Source: Cyathus striatus (Eukaryota > Basidiomycota > Agaricomycetes > Agaricales > Nidulariaceae). Taken from it: a stretch of DNA of 64,000 bases. Below are positions 23,015 to 34,294 of the stretch, piece after piece (position 1 is the stretch's first letter; every line of letters begins with the position of its first letter). A program made the position numbers and the translations under genes. The notes beneath the pieces are model-generated. The model made no database searches. It saw nothing but the letters and a program-made list of their open reading frames with translations, and was not told the DNA's origin. The DNA is taken from NCBI GenBank assembly GCA_025738555.1, contig JAOVFP010000013.1:310001-374000 (forward strand), written 5' to 3'.

Positions 23015-23619
23015 TAAGTGTCAGCCAATTTGGATCATAAAAAGCCCAGGTTTTATGAAAAAGTGATCACAAAATCCCTGACTTCCATGATCACTGCTAA
23101 AATCTAATGGTATTCATTATTATTAATGAATGTATGAGTGATCAAAGGTGATCATTGGATGTTATAATAGTGTATAATGGATGTTTAAGGGCATATTGAC
23201 TACTAATGAATACTAATGAATGTGAAAGTAATCACAAGTGATCATGATATGATATAATGGTGTATTATAGTGTGTAATGACTACTAGTGAATACTAATGG
23301 ATGTGTAAGTGATCATAAGTGATCATGGTATGTTGTAATAGCATATTATAGTGTGTAATGACTACTGGTGAATACTAATGGATGTGGAAGTGATCATAAG
23401 TGATCATGGTATAGTATAATGGTGTATTATAGTGCGTAATGACTACTAGTTAATACTAATGAATGTGGAAGTGATTATATGTGATCATGGTATGTTATAA
23501 TAGTATTTTATAGTGCATAATGACTACTGGCAAATACTAATGAATGTAAAAGTGATCATAAGTGATCATTGTATAAATAATAGCATATTAATTTATAAAT
23601 GAATATAGGAATATCACAT

Positions 23620-24780
23620 TTTCCCACATTTCACACCTGTCACGCTCGTCACATTCGTCACATATGTCACGAGTGTTACGAATGTCACGCCCCACATATT
23701 TGTCACATATGTCACATATGTAGTATTTGTCCTTCACACATGTCACAATTGTCACACATGGGACGTGTGACATTTGTGACATGCATAACATGTGTCATGT
23801 GTGACATACATGACAAATACGACAGGTGTGACAGGTGTGACATATGTGAGACGTGTGACATACATAAGACATGTGACATACGTGAGACGTGTGACATGTG
23901 TGACACACAACAAGCGTGACAAGTATGACAAATGCAACATGCGTGACAGGTGTGACGTACTTAACAGGTATGTCACATTTGTCACACGTGTCACAGTACG
24001 AATGTCACGCTCCTCATATTTGTCACACCTGTTGTATATGTCATGTATGTAGCATTTGTCACACTTGTCACACTTTTTATATGTCACATATGTCACATAT
24101 GTAGTATTTGTCATACTTGTAACACTTGTTGTGTATGTCATGTATATCACACCTGTTAAGTACATCACATTTGTCACACCTGTCACACCTGTTACGTATG
24201 TCACACCTGTCACACCTGTTACGTATGTCACACGTCTCACATATGTCACACATGTTATGCATGTCACAAATGTCACACGTCTCATGTATGTCACATTTGT
24301 CACGCGTGTCACAGTACGAATGTCACGCTCCTCATATTTGTCACACTTATCACGCTTTTTATACATGTCACACCTGTTATGTATGTCACATTTGTCATGT
24401 ATATCACATTCTTACATGTCATACTTGTCAGATTCATCACACTTGTCATGCATATCACATTTATCTTTCATGTCACACTTGTCAGATTCGTCACGCTCGT
24501 CACATATGTCACACATTTTACTACTGGTCATATATATCACACTTATTACTCTCATCTGTCACAAATGTCATGCTTTCCACATCTGTCACCCTTTTTTCTG
24601 TCTGTTATACCTGTCACACTCTTCAAGCATCATTCATATAACACTTATCATATTTTACACATTTGTCACATTCCTTACATATTTGTCACATTTTCCATGT
24701 CTGTTATATCTGTCATATATTTTCTCTCATTTTGTGATACTTTTCTTACATGTCACATTTTTCAGTTATATTACACATAA
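23620..24780. repeat. 9-bp tandem repeat (TGTCACANN type), left arm
   Basis: Over 1 kb of a degenerate 9-bp unit, TGTCACATA and variants. Orientation changes to TGTGACATA near 23765 and back near 23960, so the arm itself contains smaller palindromes. Because 9 is a multiple of 3, several frames stay open in both strands (repetitive T-V-T/S-H-M-S peptides); these are not genes. Confidence 0.9.
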
Positions 24781-25194
24781 TACTTCTATAAATATTACAC
24801 ACATTACAAATTGAAGATTCTATTTCATTCCCCTACTTCAAACCTGTTTTGGTAAACACATCTTTAGTGTACCAATCTTAAGTATTAAAATAGAAACATA
24901 TGACTTGCTATAATATATCTGAACACAAAGAACTGCATTGTACACAGCACAGAAGTTGAAGTCAATGATCCTTATGTTTCTGATCTTTGTCAAAGCTCAC
25001 ATCAGTATTTAGACATTCATACAGTTACATGTGTAATAATTGTCTCAAGAATCTCATGTCAAATATGACATATATGACACTATGCCATCTGCAATCAGTT
25101 TGAAATTGTCAAGGTTGATAGCCTTCACTGAGTTATGGGAATTATACATTTTAAGCACTCACATGATTGTTACATTTAACTACTTGTTTTATTT

Positions 25195-26010
25195 AAGTTG
25201 CTCGTCACATTCGTCACATATGTCACGAGTGTTACGAATGTCACGCCCCACATATTTGTCACATATGTCACATATGTAGTATTTGTCCTTCACACATGTC
25301 ACAATTGTCACACATGGGACGTGTGACATTTGTGACATGCATAACATGTGTCATGTGTGACATACATGACAAATACGACAGGTGTGACAGGTGTGACATA
25401 TGTGAGACGTGTGACATACGTAACAGGTGTGACAGGTGTGACAAATGTGATGTACTTAACAGGTGTGATATACATGACATACACAACAAGTGTTACAAGT
25501 ATGACAAATACTACATATGTGACATATGTGACATATAAAAAGTGTGACAAGTGTGACAAATGCTACATACATGACATATACAACAGGTGTGACAAATATG
25601 AGGAGCGTGACATTCGTACTGTGACACGTGTGACAAATGTGACATACCTGTTAAGTACGTCACACCTGTCACGCATGTTGCATTTGTCATACTTGTCACG
25701 CTTGTTGTGTGTCACACATGTCACACGTCTCACGTATGTCACATGTCTTATGTATGTCACACGTCTCACATATGTCACACCTGTCACACCTGTCGTATTT
25801 GTCATGTATGTCACACATGACACATGTTATGCATGTCACAAATGTCACACGTCCCATGTGTGACAATTGTGACATGTGTGAAGGACAAATACTACATATG
25901 TGACATATGTGACAAATATGTGGGGCGTGACATTCGTAACACTCGTGACATATGTGACGAATGTGACGAGCGTGACAGGTGTGAAATGTGGGAAAATGTG
26001 ATATTCCTAT
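25195..26010. repeat. 9-bp tandem repeat, right arm (inverse of left)
   Basis: Inverted copy of the left-arm repeat, with the same internal orientation switches. A stretch matching 23642-23880 appears in direct orientation at about 25200-25430, so the arm is partly self-palindromic. Confidence 0.9.
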
Positions 26011-26610
26011 ATTCATTTATAAATTAATATGCTATTATTTATACAATGATCACTTATGATCACTTTTACATTCATTAGTATTTGCCAGTAGTCATTATGC
26101 ACTATAAAATACTATTATAACATACCATGATCACATATAATCACTTCCACATTCATTAGTATTAACTAGTAGTCATTACGCACTATAATACACCATTATA
26201 CTATACCATGATCACTTATGATCACTTCCACATCCATTAGTATTCACCAGTAGTCATTACACACTATAATATGCTATTACAACATACCATGATCACTTAT
26301 GATCACTTACACATCCATTAGTATTCACTAGTAGTCATTACACACTATAATACACCATTATATCATATCATGATCACTTGTGATTACTTTCACATTCATT
26401 AGTATTCATTAGTAGTCAATATGCCCTTAAACATCCATTATACACTATTATAACATCCAATGATCACCTTTGATCACTCATACATTCATTAATAATAATG
26501 AATACCATTAGATTTTAGCAGTGATCATGGAAGTCAGGGATTTTGTGATCACTTTTTCATAAAACCTGGGCTTTTTATGATCCAAATGGCTAACACCCCT
26601 CCTTTATCCA

Positions 26611-28756
26611 GCACTACTCCAATATAGTAGTGCCACTCACTCGTCTTACCCGCAAGGGTTTGAAGTGGGACTTTTCTCCGGCTTGCCGTTCGGCGTTCGA
26701 GAAACTTAAGGACGCCTTCACTACAGCCCCTGTACTCACTCATTGGGTCCCTGACGCCCAGATCATTGTAGAGACTGACGCCTCTGACTACGCTCTCGGA
26801 GCAATCCTCTCGATTGTCGCTGACGATGGCGATATTCACCCCATTGCGTTCCATTCCCGTACCTTCACTGCTCCTGAACTGAATTACGACACCCACGACA
26901 AGGAACTCCTGGCTATTTTTGAAGCTTTTCGTGTCTGGCGACACTACTTGGAAGGTTCTGGTACTCCGGTTGATGTGGTTACTGACCATAAAAACTTAGA
27001 GTATTTCTCCACCACCAAGATTCTCACTCGCCGTCAGGCTCGTTGGTCAGAGTACCTGTCTCAGTTCAATCTAGTTATTCGTTTCCGCCCAGGGAAACTT
27101 GGTGCGAAACCTGACGCTTTAACTAGACGATGGGACGTCTACCCTAAAGGGGGGAATAACGACTATGCCAAAGTCAATCCGCACAATTTTCGCCCTGTTT
27201 TTACCCAAGAACAGCTCATCGCCTCTATCCGTGCCACCACACTCCTTCATCCTGTTCTCCGTGCCAGCATCATCATGGATGTTGAGCAACTCCACCGCGA
27301 CATCCTCACTGCCCAACCCCTAGACACTGTCGCATCCATCCACCTTCGCAATCCTACTAATCGTTGGTCTGTCGGTTCAGATGGCTTACTCCGCCTCGAC
27401 AACCGGATTTATGTTCCAGATGACGATTCTCTCCGCCTTCGCGTTGTCCAGTACAAACATGATCATTTACTCGCCGGACATCCTGGTCAAAACAAGACCT
27501 TGGATAATATTCGACGGGAATATACTTGGCCTGGACTCCGTACTTATGTCAAGGACTATTGTAAGTCTTGCACCATCTGCTTACGGTCTAAACCACAGCG
27601 TCACCGTCCCTACGGTACCTTGAAGCAACTCCCTATTCCGGAGCGCCCATGGAACTCTATATCTATGGACTTCATTGAAACGCTTCCCATCTCTGGATTT
27701 GATAAGTACAATTCAATCCTAGTTATTGTTGACCGCCTTAGCAAGCAAGCTATATTCATCCCTTGCCATAACACCATTACCTCCGCCCAGCTCACTAAGC
27801 TCTTTGTCATGCACGTATTTTCTAAGCATGGTGTTCCCAGCCACATTACCTCTGATCGTGGTTCGGAGTTCGTCTCCCACTTCTTCCGGTCTCTTGGTAA
27901 GGTTCTCGACATTAACCTACACTTTACCTCCGGATACCATCCAGAAGGTGACGGACAAACTGAACGCATTAACCAAGTCTTAGAGCAGTACCTCCGCATC
28001 TACTGCAATTACCAGCAGGACAACTGGGCTGATCTCCTTCCCATTGCTGAGTTCGCGTATAACAATACACCGAGCTCGACCACTAATACGACTCCTTTCT
28101 TCGCCAATAAGGGTTATCACCCACAGATTACAGTCTACCCCGAACGTGACGTTACCTCCGTTCATGCTAGGGACTACGCCGTGGACCTTCAGGAACTTCA
28201 TGAAAACCTCAAGGCCGAAATAGCACTTGCTCAGAAGCGCTATCAGGTCGGAGCAGACAACCGTCGCTTGCCTGCCCCGGAGTTCAAAGTTGGAACCAAA
28301 GCCTTCGTCCGTGCTAAGTTCTTTAACACCACTCGCCCTTCCAAGAAATTGGCTGAAAAGTATTACGGTCCTTTCGAGATCATTGCCGAAACTGGTACCC
28401 ACTCCCGCACCCTTAGACTCCCTTCCAATTTCCGAGCTGTACACCCTGTATTCCATGTCTCTATGCTCGAGCCCGCAGTTGAAAACACTATCCCTGGTCG
28501 AGAGATACCTCCGCCTCCCCCTGTGGAAATCGACGGAGATATCGAGTTCGAGATCAGTGAGATCTGCGACTCCAAGCTAGATCGCCGGTTCAAGAAATGT
28601 CCTCTTCGTTACTTAGTCCGATGGACTGGTTATGAAGGAACCGACGAAGAACTCACTTGGTTGGCTGCCACCGAAGTAGAACATGCTACAGAGCTCATAG
28701 AGGAATTTCACGCTCGTTATCCCGATAAGCCCAATCCTTCTACTCCTGTTATATAG
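26611..28756 (+). pseudogene. pol: Ty3 pol, 3' part: RNase H, integrase, chromodomain
   Basis: Resumes the pol frame exactly after the duplicated target bases (SNIVVPLTRLTRKGLKW) and stays open to TAG at 28754-28756. RNase H: IIVETDASDYALGAIL, then VVTDHKNLEYF. Integrase zinc-binding HHCC: the H residues lie in YKHDHLLAGHPGQNKT and the C residues in KSCTICL. Integrase DDE core: MDFIETLP, ITSDRGSEFV and HPEGDGQTERINQVLEQ (D, D, E). A GPY/F-like KYYGPFEII module follows, then a C-terminal chromodomain (RYLVRWTGYEGTDEELTWL), which marks the chromovirus clade and targets integration to chromatin. All signature residues are present; the only lesion is the insertion that separates it from the RT half. 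Confidence 0.93.
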
Positions 28757-29075
28757 ACTTTCTCCGCTCATATTTTCGTTTCTCCGCTATAGTTTATTGT
28801 ATATCTGTATCCGTCTTCTTGACCAAAGGTTGAAGATTGACACTTCTCCGGACACCGCTTGCATGATGACCACTACGTTTGATAAGCATAGCTGATTCGT
28901 CACTTTGCATACTTAACGAGGTGGGCTGAGAGTGGAAGTACGGAGTTGTATTGGTTTTCTCCTAAGGTGTTTCTCTTTACTCCGTTTTATCGTTTACTCT
29001 TTTCGTTCTCCTCGCGTCAAAAAATCATTAAAGTCCACACAAAACAAGTATTTACATTTTTCCACCTACTGTACA

Positions 29076-30718
29076 CTACTCTTCGTCTTCGTCTTCTTCC
29101 TCTTCATTACTCCCGGACTCATTAGTCTCCGCCGGAGTACGCTCCTCTGCCGCCTGCGTGGTTGTCATCAACCTGTTCAACGTTCCCATTAACTCCGTGT
29201 GCATGTTGACATTCTTCCCCAAGGCCTCCATCAACATGTCCGATAAGGGACTCCCGGAGTTGAGCTGCATCGCCAGCTTGTCGTGCTCATTCTCCGCCAG
29301 ATACAGCTGGTCCCTCAGAATCTTGCACTCAGCGTCGAACATCTTCCCCTTGGTCCACAATTCATCCGCCCGTTTCTCCGCGACCTCTAACTCCGACCTT
29401 GCTACCGCCAGTTGCGTCTGCAACTCCTCCACCAGTTTCTCCTGCCCCACACTACCGGTCTGCATCTTCTCCAGACCTCTTCTCCGCTCCTCTGCGTTCC
29501 CCGGGACTACAGTCCCCCACATTATTCCCTCGTTTTCGCATTTCCCCTTCTTCGTCCGACATGCCTCGCATGCCTTGTGGTTCATCTTCTTTCCCCTAGG
29601 AGCAAGTCAGAACAACTCTGAAAAGAGAAACGGACAACTTACTTGAGATCCAATAGGCACTCCCTGTTTAACTTACTGCATACGTTGCAGGGGACCTTGG
29701 GCAAGACATACGCCTCTTTCTCCTTTTTCTCCGCGGCCGTCTTGGCTTTCTCCACACCCTTACCCTTCTTCTCCGCCGATGCCCTTACTTCTCCCATCTC
29801 GACGTCGGACTTGTCCCCAGCCTGACTCTCTGTGCCGGTATGACTCTTGCTTCCAGACTGGCTAGCCTTGCTGCTAGCGTTGTCTTCCACCGCCTCGTCG
29901 TCGATCAGAGCCTTGCTCTTTATTCCCTTGCGTTGGGAAGTCCGGGTCGTAGTCTTCTTTTTAGGCGGTTTTGGCGTCGCCTCTGTCATGTCCTCCGGAT
30001 TCGTGTCGGTGCGCCTTCTCTTGGAGCCACCCTCGTTCTCCGTCCGCTGGACGTTCTTCCCCACCTCTTCCTCCAGAGCTATGGTGTGGCCTTCGGCCTC
30101 TAGCTGCTGAACAGTGCATTCGCGGTCAGCAATCTGCTCTGCGTTCATGTAAGTACCTACCTGTGGGTTGGTTGTTACCTCCGGCTCTACCACAGTAGTT
30201 GGAACTCCTACATTTGTAGGACCTACCTCTGCCAATGCTTCCTCTACCACTTTTTCCACCGGAGTCGACTCGTCCACTGGCATCACCAAACTATCGGCAT
30301 TCCTATGGGTTCATAAGGACATCTCCACCGATTCTCGACTAAACGAGATTACTCCCAACCTTGCAACTGCTGTCTCGTACTCCGCGTGTATTGGCGGAGT
30401 AGTGCCTTGCGCTGTCGATTCCTCCGCTGGGCGACCAGTTAGTCGTGCCATCGTTTGAGCGACCCTCGCTTTTGTCTCTTCCTGCTTACGTTTCTTTTCC
30501 CTTACGGCCTCCAATCGTCGGTCTCCCTCGTCCACCTCCATTGCGTCCTCTTTCTCCGCCCCAGCCTGCTCCGTCTCCTTCACTGCCTCAACCTCGATCG
30601 ACTCTGCCCCAACGCCTAGCTCCGCCCTGAAGGCCTTCAATTGCGCCTCCATCTCCTCGAGCCTCTTGAGTTTCTCCGCGTCGATGGCCTTGGGCATGGG
30701 CTGAGAGCTCGAAGACAT
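29076..30718 (-). CDS. Antisense accessory gene of the retrotransposon: Zn-cluster coiled-coil protein
   Basis: Lies between pol and the 3' LTR, opposite in direction to gag-pol. The ATG is at 30718 (MSSSSQPMPKAIDAEKL). The N-terminus is a charged coiled coil (EKLKRLEEMEAQLKAF). The middle is Lys/Glu-rich with an NLS-like PKPPKKKTTTRTSQRKGIK. Then come PCNVCSKLNREC and, after a 47-nt intron (29642-29596; donor GTAAGT, branch CTGAC, acceptor CTAG), ACEACRTKKGKC: two C-x2-C-x6-C halves 13 residues apart, like a fungal Zn2Cys6 cluster. A long coiled coil and an acidic tail (NEEEEDEDEE) end at 29076. An in-frame TGA at 30311-30313 requires either a second short intron (3n-sized GT-AG options exist) or a broken frame. 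A nuclear DNA-binding role is inference. Confidence 0.7.
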
Positions 30719-30795
30719 GTTTATAGTAGTCACGTGTTAAGGAGTTGTTGTAACGGGGTAAAAGATGGGTTTGATTTTCTCCACCACAGCTGACC

Positions 30796-30803
30796 TTTAT
30801 ATA
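30796..30803 (-). promoter_or_regulatory. TATA box for the antisense gene
   Basis: On the minus strand TATATAAA lies about 80 bp upstream of the ATG at 30718, outside the LTR. It suggests the antisense gene has its own promoter. Confidence 0.5.
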
Positions 30804-30885
30804 TCCGGACCTGATGTCAAAACGCCGATCAAATTTTCAAAAGCTTATAGTTGATCACGTGCTCAGGCCTCGAGGGCTCGGCCTT

Positions 30886-30895
30886 AAGGGGGGAA
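30886..30895 (+). other. Polypurine tract
   Basis: AAGGGGGGAA, three bases before the 3' LTR begins at 30899; the usual plus-strand primer of LTR elements. Confidence 0.8.
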
Positions 30896-30898
30896 TAC

Positions 30899-31560
30899 TG
30901 TCATATCCCGTATCGCCTACCTCCGGACTCCTATGCTTTACTCCGCCTTTTCCTTTGCTTACTCCGAACCTTGCTTACGCTCTTAGTATTACATACTGAT
31001 TACTGTACATAGATTACTCTTGTTTCCTTTCTTCCGTTCTACTGAGCTATCCCCTCAGTAATGTAGTATACATCTCATAGTGAGTCACTTATCATTCTTA
31101 AGTGCGCCACTATCTGTTTTACTTTACACCGCCATACGCGCTCACTTCTCCGACGCGTTTTATTATGTTTAATTAGTTATAGTCTTCATTCTACGTACGC
31201 CTACCCTGACCGTACTTCTCCGCTGGCCTTGGCCAGCGGCCTTTACTTACTCCGAGTCTCCAGTATTTAAGTAGTACTCGATTTGTACTTAGTCTTTAGT
31301 TTCGTATTGAACTACGTCCTCACCCTTTCGTCTGACTTGAGTTACACCTCTCGTCTTCCGTCTCTCGTCTTCTCCGAAGGGCTTGCCCTTACTCCGAAAT
31401 CCAGGACCGGGAATCCCAGGGGCGCAGCACATAAGCTGAAGCCGAAGTCCTACCCCCTGAGTTATCGTTCTCCGCTTTCGTCTAATACTCACACCTCGTT
31501 TCTCCGCAGTCACTCTCTCGTACTCTGCCGCCAAGTCAGGCTAGGGGCACGGTCGTGACA
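30899..31560 (+). repeat. 3' LTR, 662 bp
   Basis: Same length as the 5' LTR, and no base difference was found by eye. ACATC follows at 31561-31565. Confidence 0.95.
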
Positions 31561-31565
31561 ACATC

Positions 31566-32481
31566 ATATTTCCATCCTCCACATACAAATTATCAATATT
31601 TTGATCTCATATAACGAGTACAACATGTTTAATATAATATAAGCATAAATATATGGCAAAAATTTAGAAATTGCACTGTGAGACTGCTTAGACCACCCAT
31701 TCAGATGCCTCAATGTGCAAGTACGCATGTGAGAAGCATTTATTTGCTTATATTTACTCTGAGATAAGATATTGGGTCAGAAAGTATCTTCTCCAAAGAC
31801 AACCCTAGCAATGGATTTCAACAACACATAGATATAAAATTGAACTGAATTAGTGTGTATGGCATGTATTTCATGATCAGGGCAAAAAATAAGTTGCATT
31901 GGCGAGATAAATGTTGGTAGATCTAATATTACTAATAATATAGTAGAACAGCTTGTTTTGAATAGAACTCAACAACGGATGCACCGATTTATATGATATA
32001 TAGAGCAATGTTGCACTACTCGACGAAGGCAATAACGCTCCGAACGCAGAATTATTAATTTCGAAGCATAATATGTAGAAGTTGTGATTTTTCAGGTCGT
32101 TTTTTACCTTAATGACAGAGAATAAAAAATCTGGGTTCGGAGCAGTGTTTTCCTCAATGTATGGTGCAGCTTTGCTCTACAATCCATGTCGATCCGTGAA
32201 GTCGTTGAGGACATCTATTCAAAATGAGTTTTCCCTGCCAAAATAGCAGGCATTTTTAAATTTTTGCAATTTAAAATCTTAAAATCATGTATATATTTAA
32301 AACAAGCTCATATTTACATTAAATGAACATATATAAATATACTACATACAGTCTTATGGTGATATAAATGCTGTGGAAAGAAGGAAGTCGATAAAGGTGC
32401 CCGGCTTCAAGTTTCAGAAGGTGTCACGCGCTGTGACATAATGTCACGCCGCGGCGCGTAACCGGGGATTGGGCATCCCCA
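31566..32481. other. Right remainder of the hAT-like element
   Basis: AT-rich and non-coding. Its last 100 bases (TTCAAGTTTC..., GTGTCACGCG, GGGATTGGGCATCCCC) mirror 18832-18912. Confidence 0.55.
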
Positions 32482-32489
32482 CTGACATT

Positions 32490-33557
32490 CTCGAAGTGTA
32501 CGTACGACATTTATGTAGGTAAGCTACACGAGGTAAATGATGAGTAAGCGACAGTATGTACGGAGTGAGGTAACGGAGATGAAAAACGCATTTTTGCCAT
32601 GCAGGCAGAATGCCTGCTCTACATCGGAGTGCATGAGATCTTGAATTCTATTGGATCTACTCGCGCCAACATCCTAAGCTGCACAAGGCGCGGGAACGCG
32701 CGTGTCGATGCTCCCAACGGTCCACACCTGACACTTGGTTATCTTGATGCGCTCCCGCCCAGCAACCTTTTCACCACTCCGAGATCCTTTCTACCAACTG
32801 AACACTTGTACAATGAAACTCGATATCTCATAAATCAATCCTCAGTACTTCCAATTCATATGTCCCAGTTCCTATATAGGTTTGTCAAGTCCTAGTACGT
32901 GTTCCTTGTTCTTGAATTCTGACATAGTAATTCATAGACTCTTCGACACCAAAACCAGAGTTAACTAGTCGTTTTGATGGTCAAGGGGTAATATCATGTG
33001 CCTTTATTTGACCAACAGATATAAATACAACAGTTTGCTCTTATTCTCCCCTATCCATGTATAGGTATTTTGACCTTTATTCCGATTGATCTCATCTTTG
33101 TTTGTGTTATTTTATAGCTCCCTTATTATGTATGTAAAACACACTTTAGCTGGCGGTGCGGGACTTATCCCCAGCTCTTGCACTCGAGATCCTGGAGGTC
33201 AAATATACTAACTGGATTTATACAGGGAATTTCTCGTATATATTTCTTAAGAAATAAAAGGCCATTTGTCAGTAGACCACACATTTAGTGTTAACTCCAA
33301 AGTATGTACCAACTGGAATACATACTTAAGTGCACGCGCGAGAGATCTTACTGGCGTATAAGCGCGCTTTTACGTGCCAAGTAACGCTCAAACTGGCGTG
33401 CAAACCAATCACGTGCAATAACATTTTGTGAAATTCTGACCCTTAGATCCACATCGAGTTATAACAGGGGACCTACCACCGGTCAATTGCACCTTCAGAC
33501 TGGCGCGGATCATGCTGCCGGTGGAACTTAGCTGTTAAGTATATGCTACTAAAATTG
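32490..33557. other. Intergenic
   Basis: A 98-codon plus-strand frame at 32599-32895 has no recognisable domain and begins inside a palindromic motif (32599-32622), so it is not called as a gene. Confidence 0.4.
32599..32622. repeat. GCAGGC...GCCTGC palindrome, copy 1
   Basis: ATGCAGGCAGAATGCCTGCTCTAC. Related to the motifs at 42292-42319 and 49932-49960. Confidence 0.5.
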
Positions 33558-33559
33558 TA

Positions 33560-34290
33560 CTATCATGTAACAAGAGTTTGATAACGTATCGAGAGTTTGA
33601 TAACTTTGTAAATCTGTATTATCTCTTCCCTCATTTATGCTATTACTACTAAACTTTGCATGCCAATGTAATACATCGCTACCAATGTATGTCCCAGCTT
33701 ATATGTCGATTGGATGTATATTTGGTTTTAAAATGTGGAATTACTGCAGAACTCTCTGAAAATCGGTCGAATATGCGACATTAAATGCGAGATCTATTCC
33801 GATCTTGTTGACATATCCTTACGAAATTTGACAAGTGCATAGAATACATGTAACCCTACCATATTGCAAACTTTCATAACAAACAACTGAGCCTGTGCAG
33901 CAATAGAGCGTGAATACGAGTTTCTATGCATTCTGAGCGTGACAGGGAAAGGAGAAATAGATCTCCGCTTCAAACCCTATTATGTACGTTGCGCTTAAAA
34001 ATTAGCTGATGACGCTAGGGAGCAAGGCAACAGACTAGCGACCGATTTGCCGGTGTTCTGAGTCTCAAATCTTACTGTGACAATGCGTGACAAAAGTTAT
34101 CAAACTCTAGTTACACCCTCCGGAAGTGCTCCGCTATGACAACAAAACGAAATTTTAGACATCTAAATTCATATTTGTGAAGGTAAGATGTTTTGAAATG
34201 TAATTGTAAAAGAAGAAGCTCTAAAGTTGAGTGGTTAAGGAGGAATTAGCGAAATACCGAAAAGTTATCAAACTCTTGTTACATGATAGT
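33560..34290. mobile_element. TA-flanked TIR element, 731 bp
   Basis: Ends are exact inverses: CTATCATGTAACAAGAGTTTGATAAC split across 33560-33585 and 34265-34290, each bordered by TA (33558-33559 and 34291-34292). The subterminal phrase GAGTTTGATAAC recurs (33592 and, inverted, about 34096). No transposase; a mariner-type MITE is likely. Confidence 0.75.
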
Positions 34291-34294
34291 AAGT

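Larger units (their letters stand above)
23015..26601. mobile_element. 3.6 kb foldback element inserted in pol
   Basis: CTTTATCCA is duplicated at 23006-23014 and 26602-26610, a 9-bp (or 8-bp) target duplication. The outer ends are imperfect (GTGTCAGCCAATTTGG left, GTGTTAGCCATTTGG on the right's opposite strand), then effectively perfect inverted arms begin with ATCATAAAAAGCCCAGG. Arm order: GTGATCAC- and ATACTAATG-rich sequence (23060-23580), then 9-bp repeats. Each arm is well over 1 kb; the single-copy centre is about 24370-25195. No transposase frame. The hAT-like ends are suggestive only. Confidence 0.85.
18926..31560 (+). mobile_element. Full-length Ty3/gypsy chromovirus, 12.6 kb
   Basis: Two 662-bp LTRs (TGTCATATCC...GTCGTGACA) in which I found no difference bound the element. 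The 5-bp duplication ACATC flanks it (18921-18925 and 31561-31565). Content: gag (plus), pol (PR-RT-RNase H-integrase-chromodomain, plus), and an antisense spliced gene before the 3' LTR. Pol is split by a foldback element at 23015-26601, so this copy cannot now make an intact polyprotein. Matching LTRs imply a recent insertion, and the foldback must be younger still. Confidence 0.95.
18832..32481. mobile_element. hAT-like element interrupted by the Ty3 retrotransposon
   Basis: The left TIR TGGGGATGCCCAATTCC (18832) matches the complement of the right end (to 32481). Both sides continue with TGTCAC-rich sequence and then AACTTGAAGC. CTGACAT(T) flanks both ends (18825-18831/2 and 32482-32489), a 7-8-bp duplication suited to the hAT superfamily. 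Without the retrotransposon only about 1 kb remains (18832-18925 plus 31561-32481), so it is non-autonomous. Confidence 0.65.

Noticed and set aside
23599..25863. Many long open frames with repeated T-V-T/S-H-M-S/C-D-I-C-D peptides
   Set aside because: They occur in several frames of both strands because a 9-bp repeat without stops keeps period-three frames open; no start context, no domain, mirrored in both arms.
23640..26000. CRISPR-like array
   Set aside because: Unit is 9 bp with no spacers, and the context is a eukaryotic foldback element.
32599..32895. 98-codon plus-strand frame
   Set aside because: Starts inside a palindromic repeat motif and has no recognisable domain.
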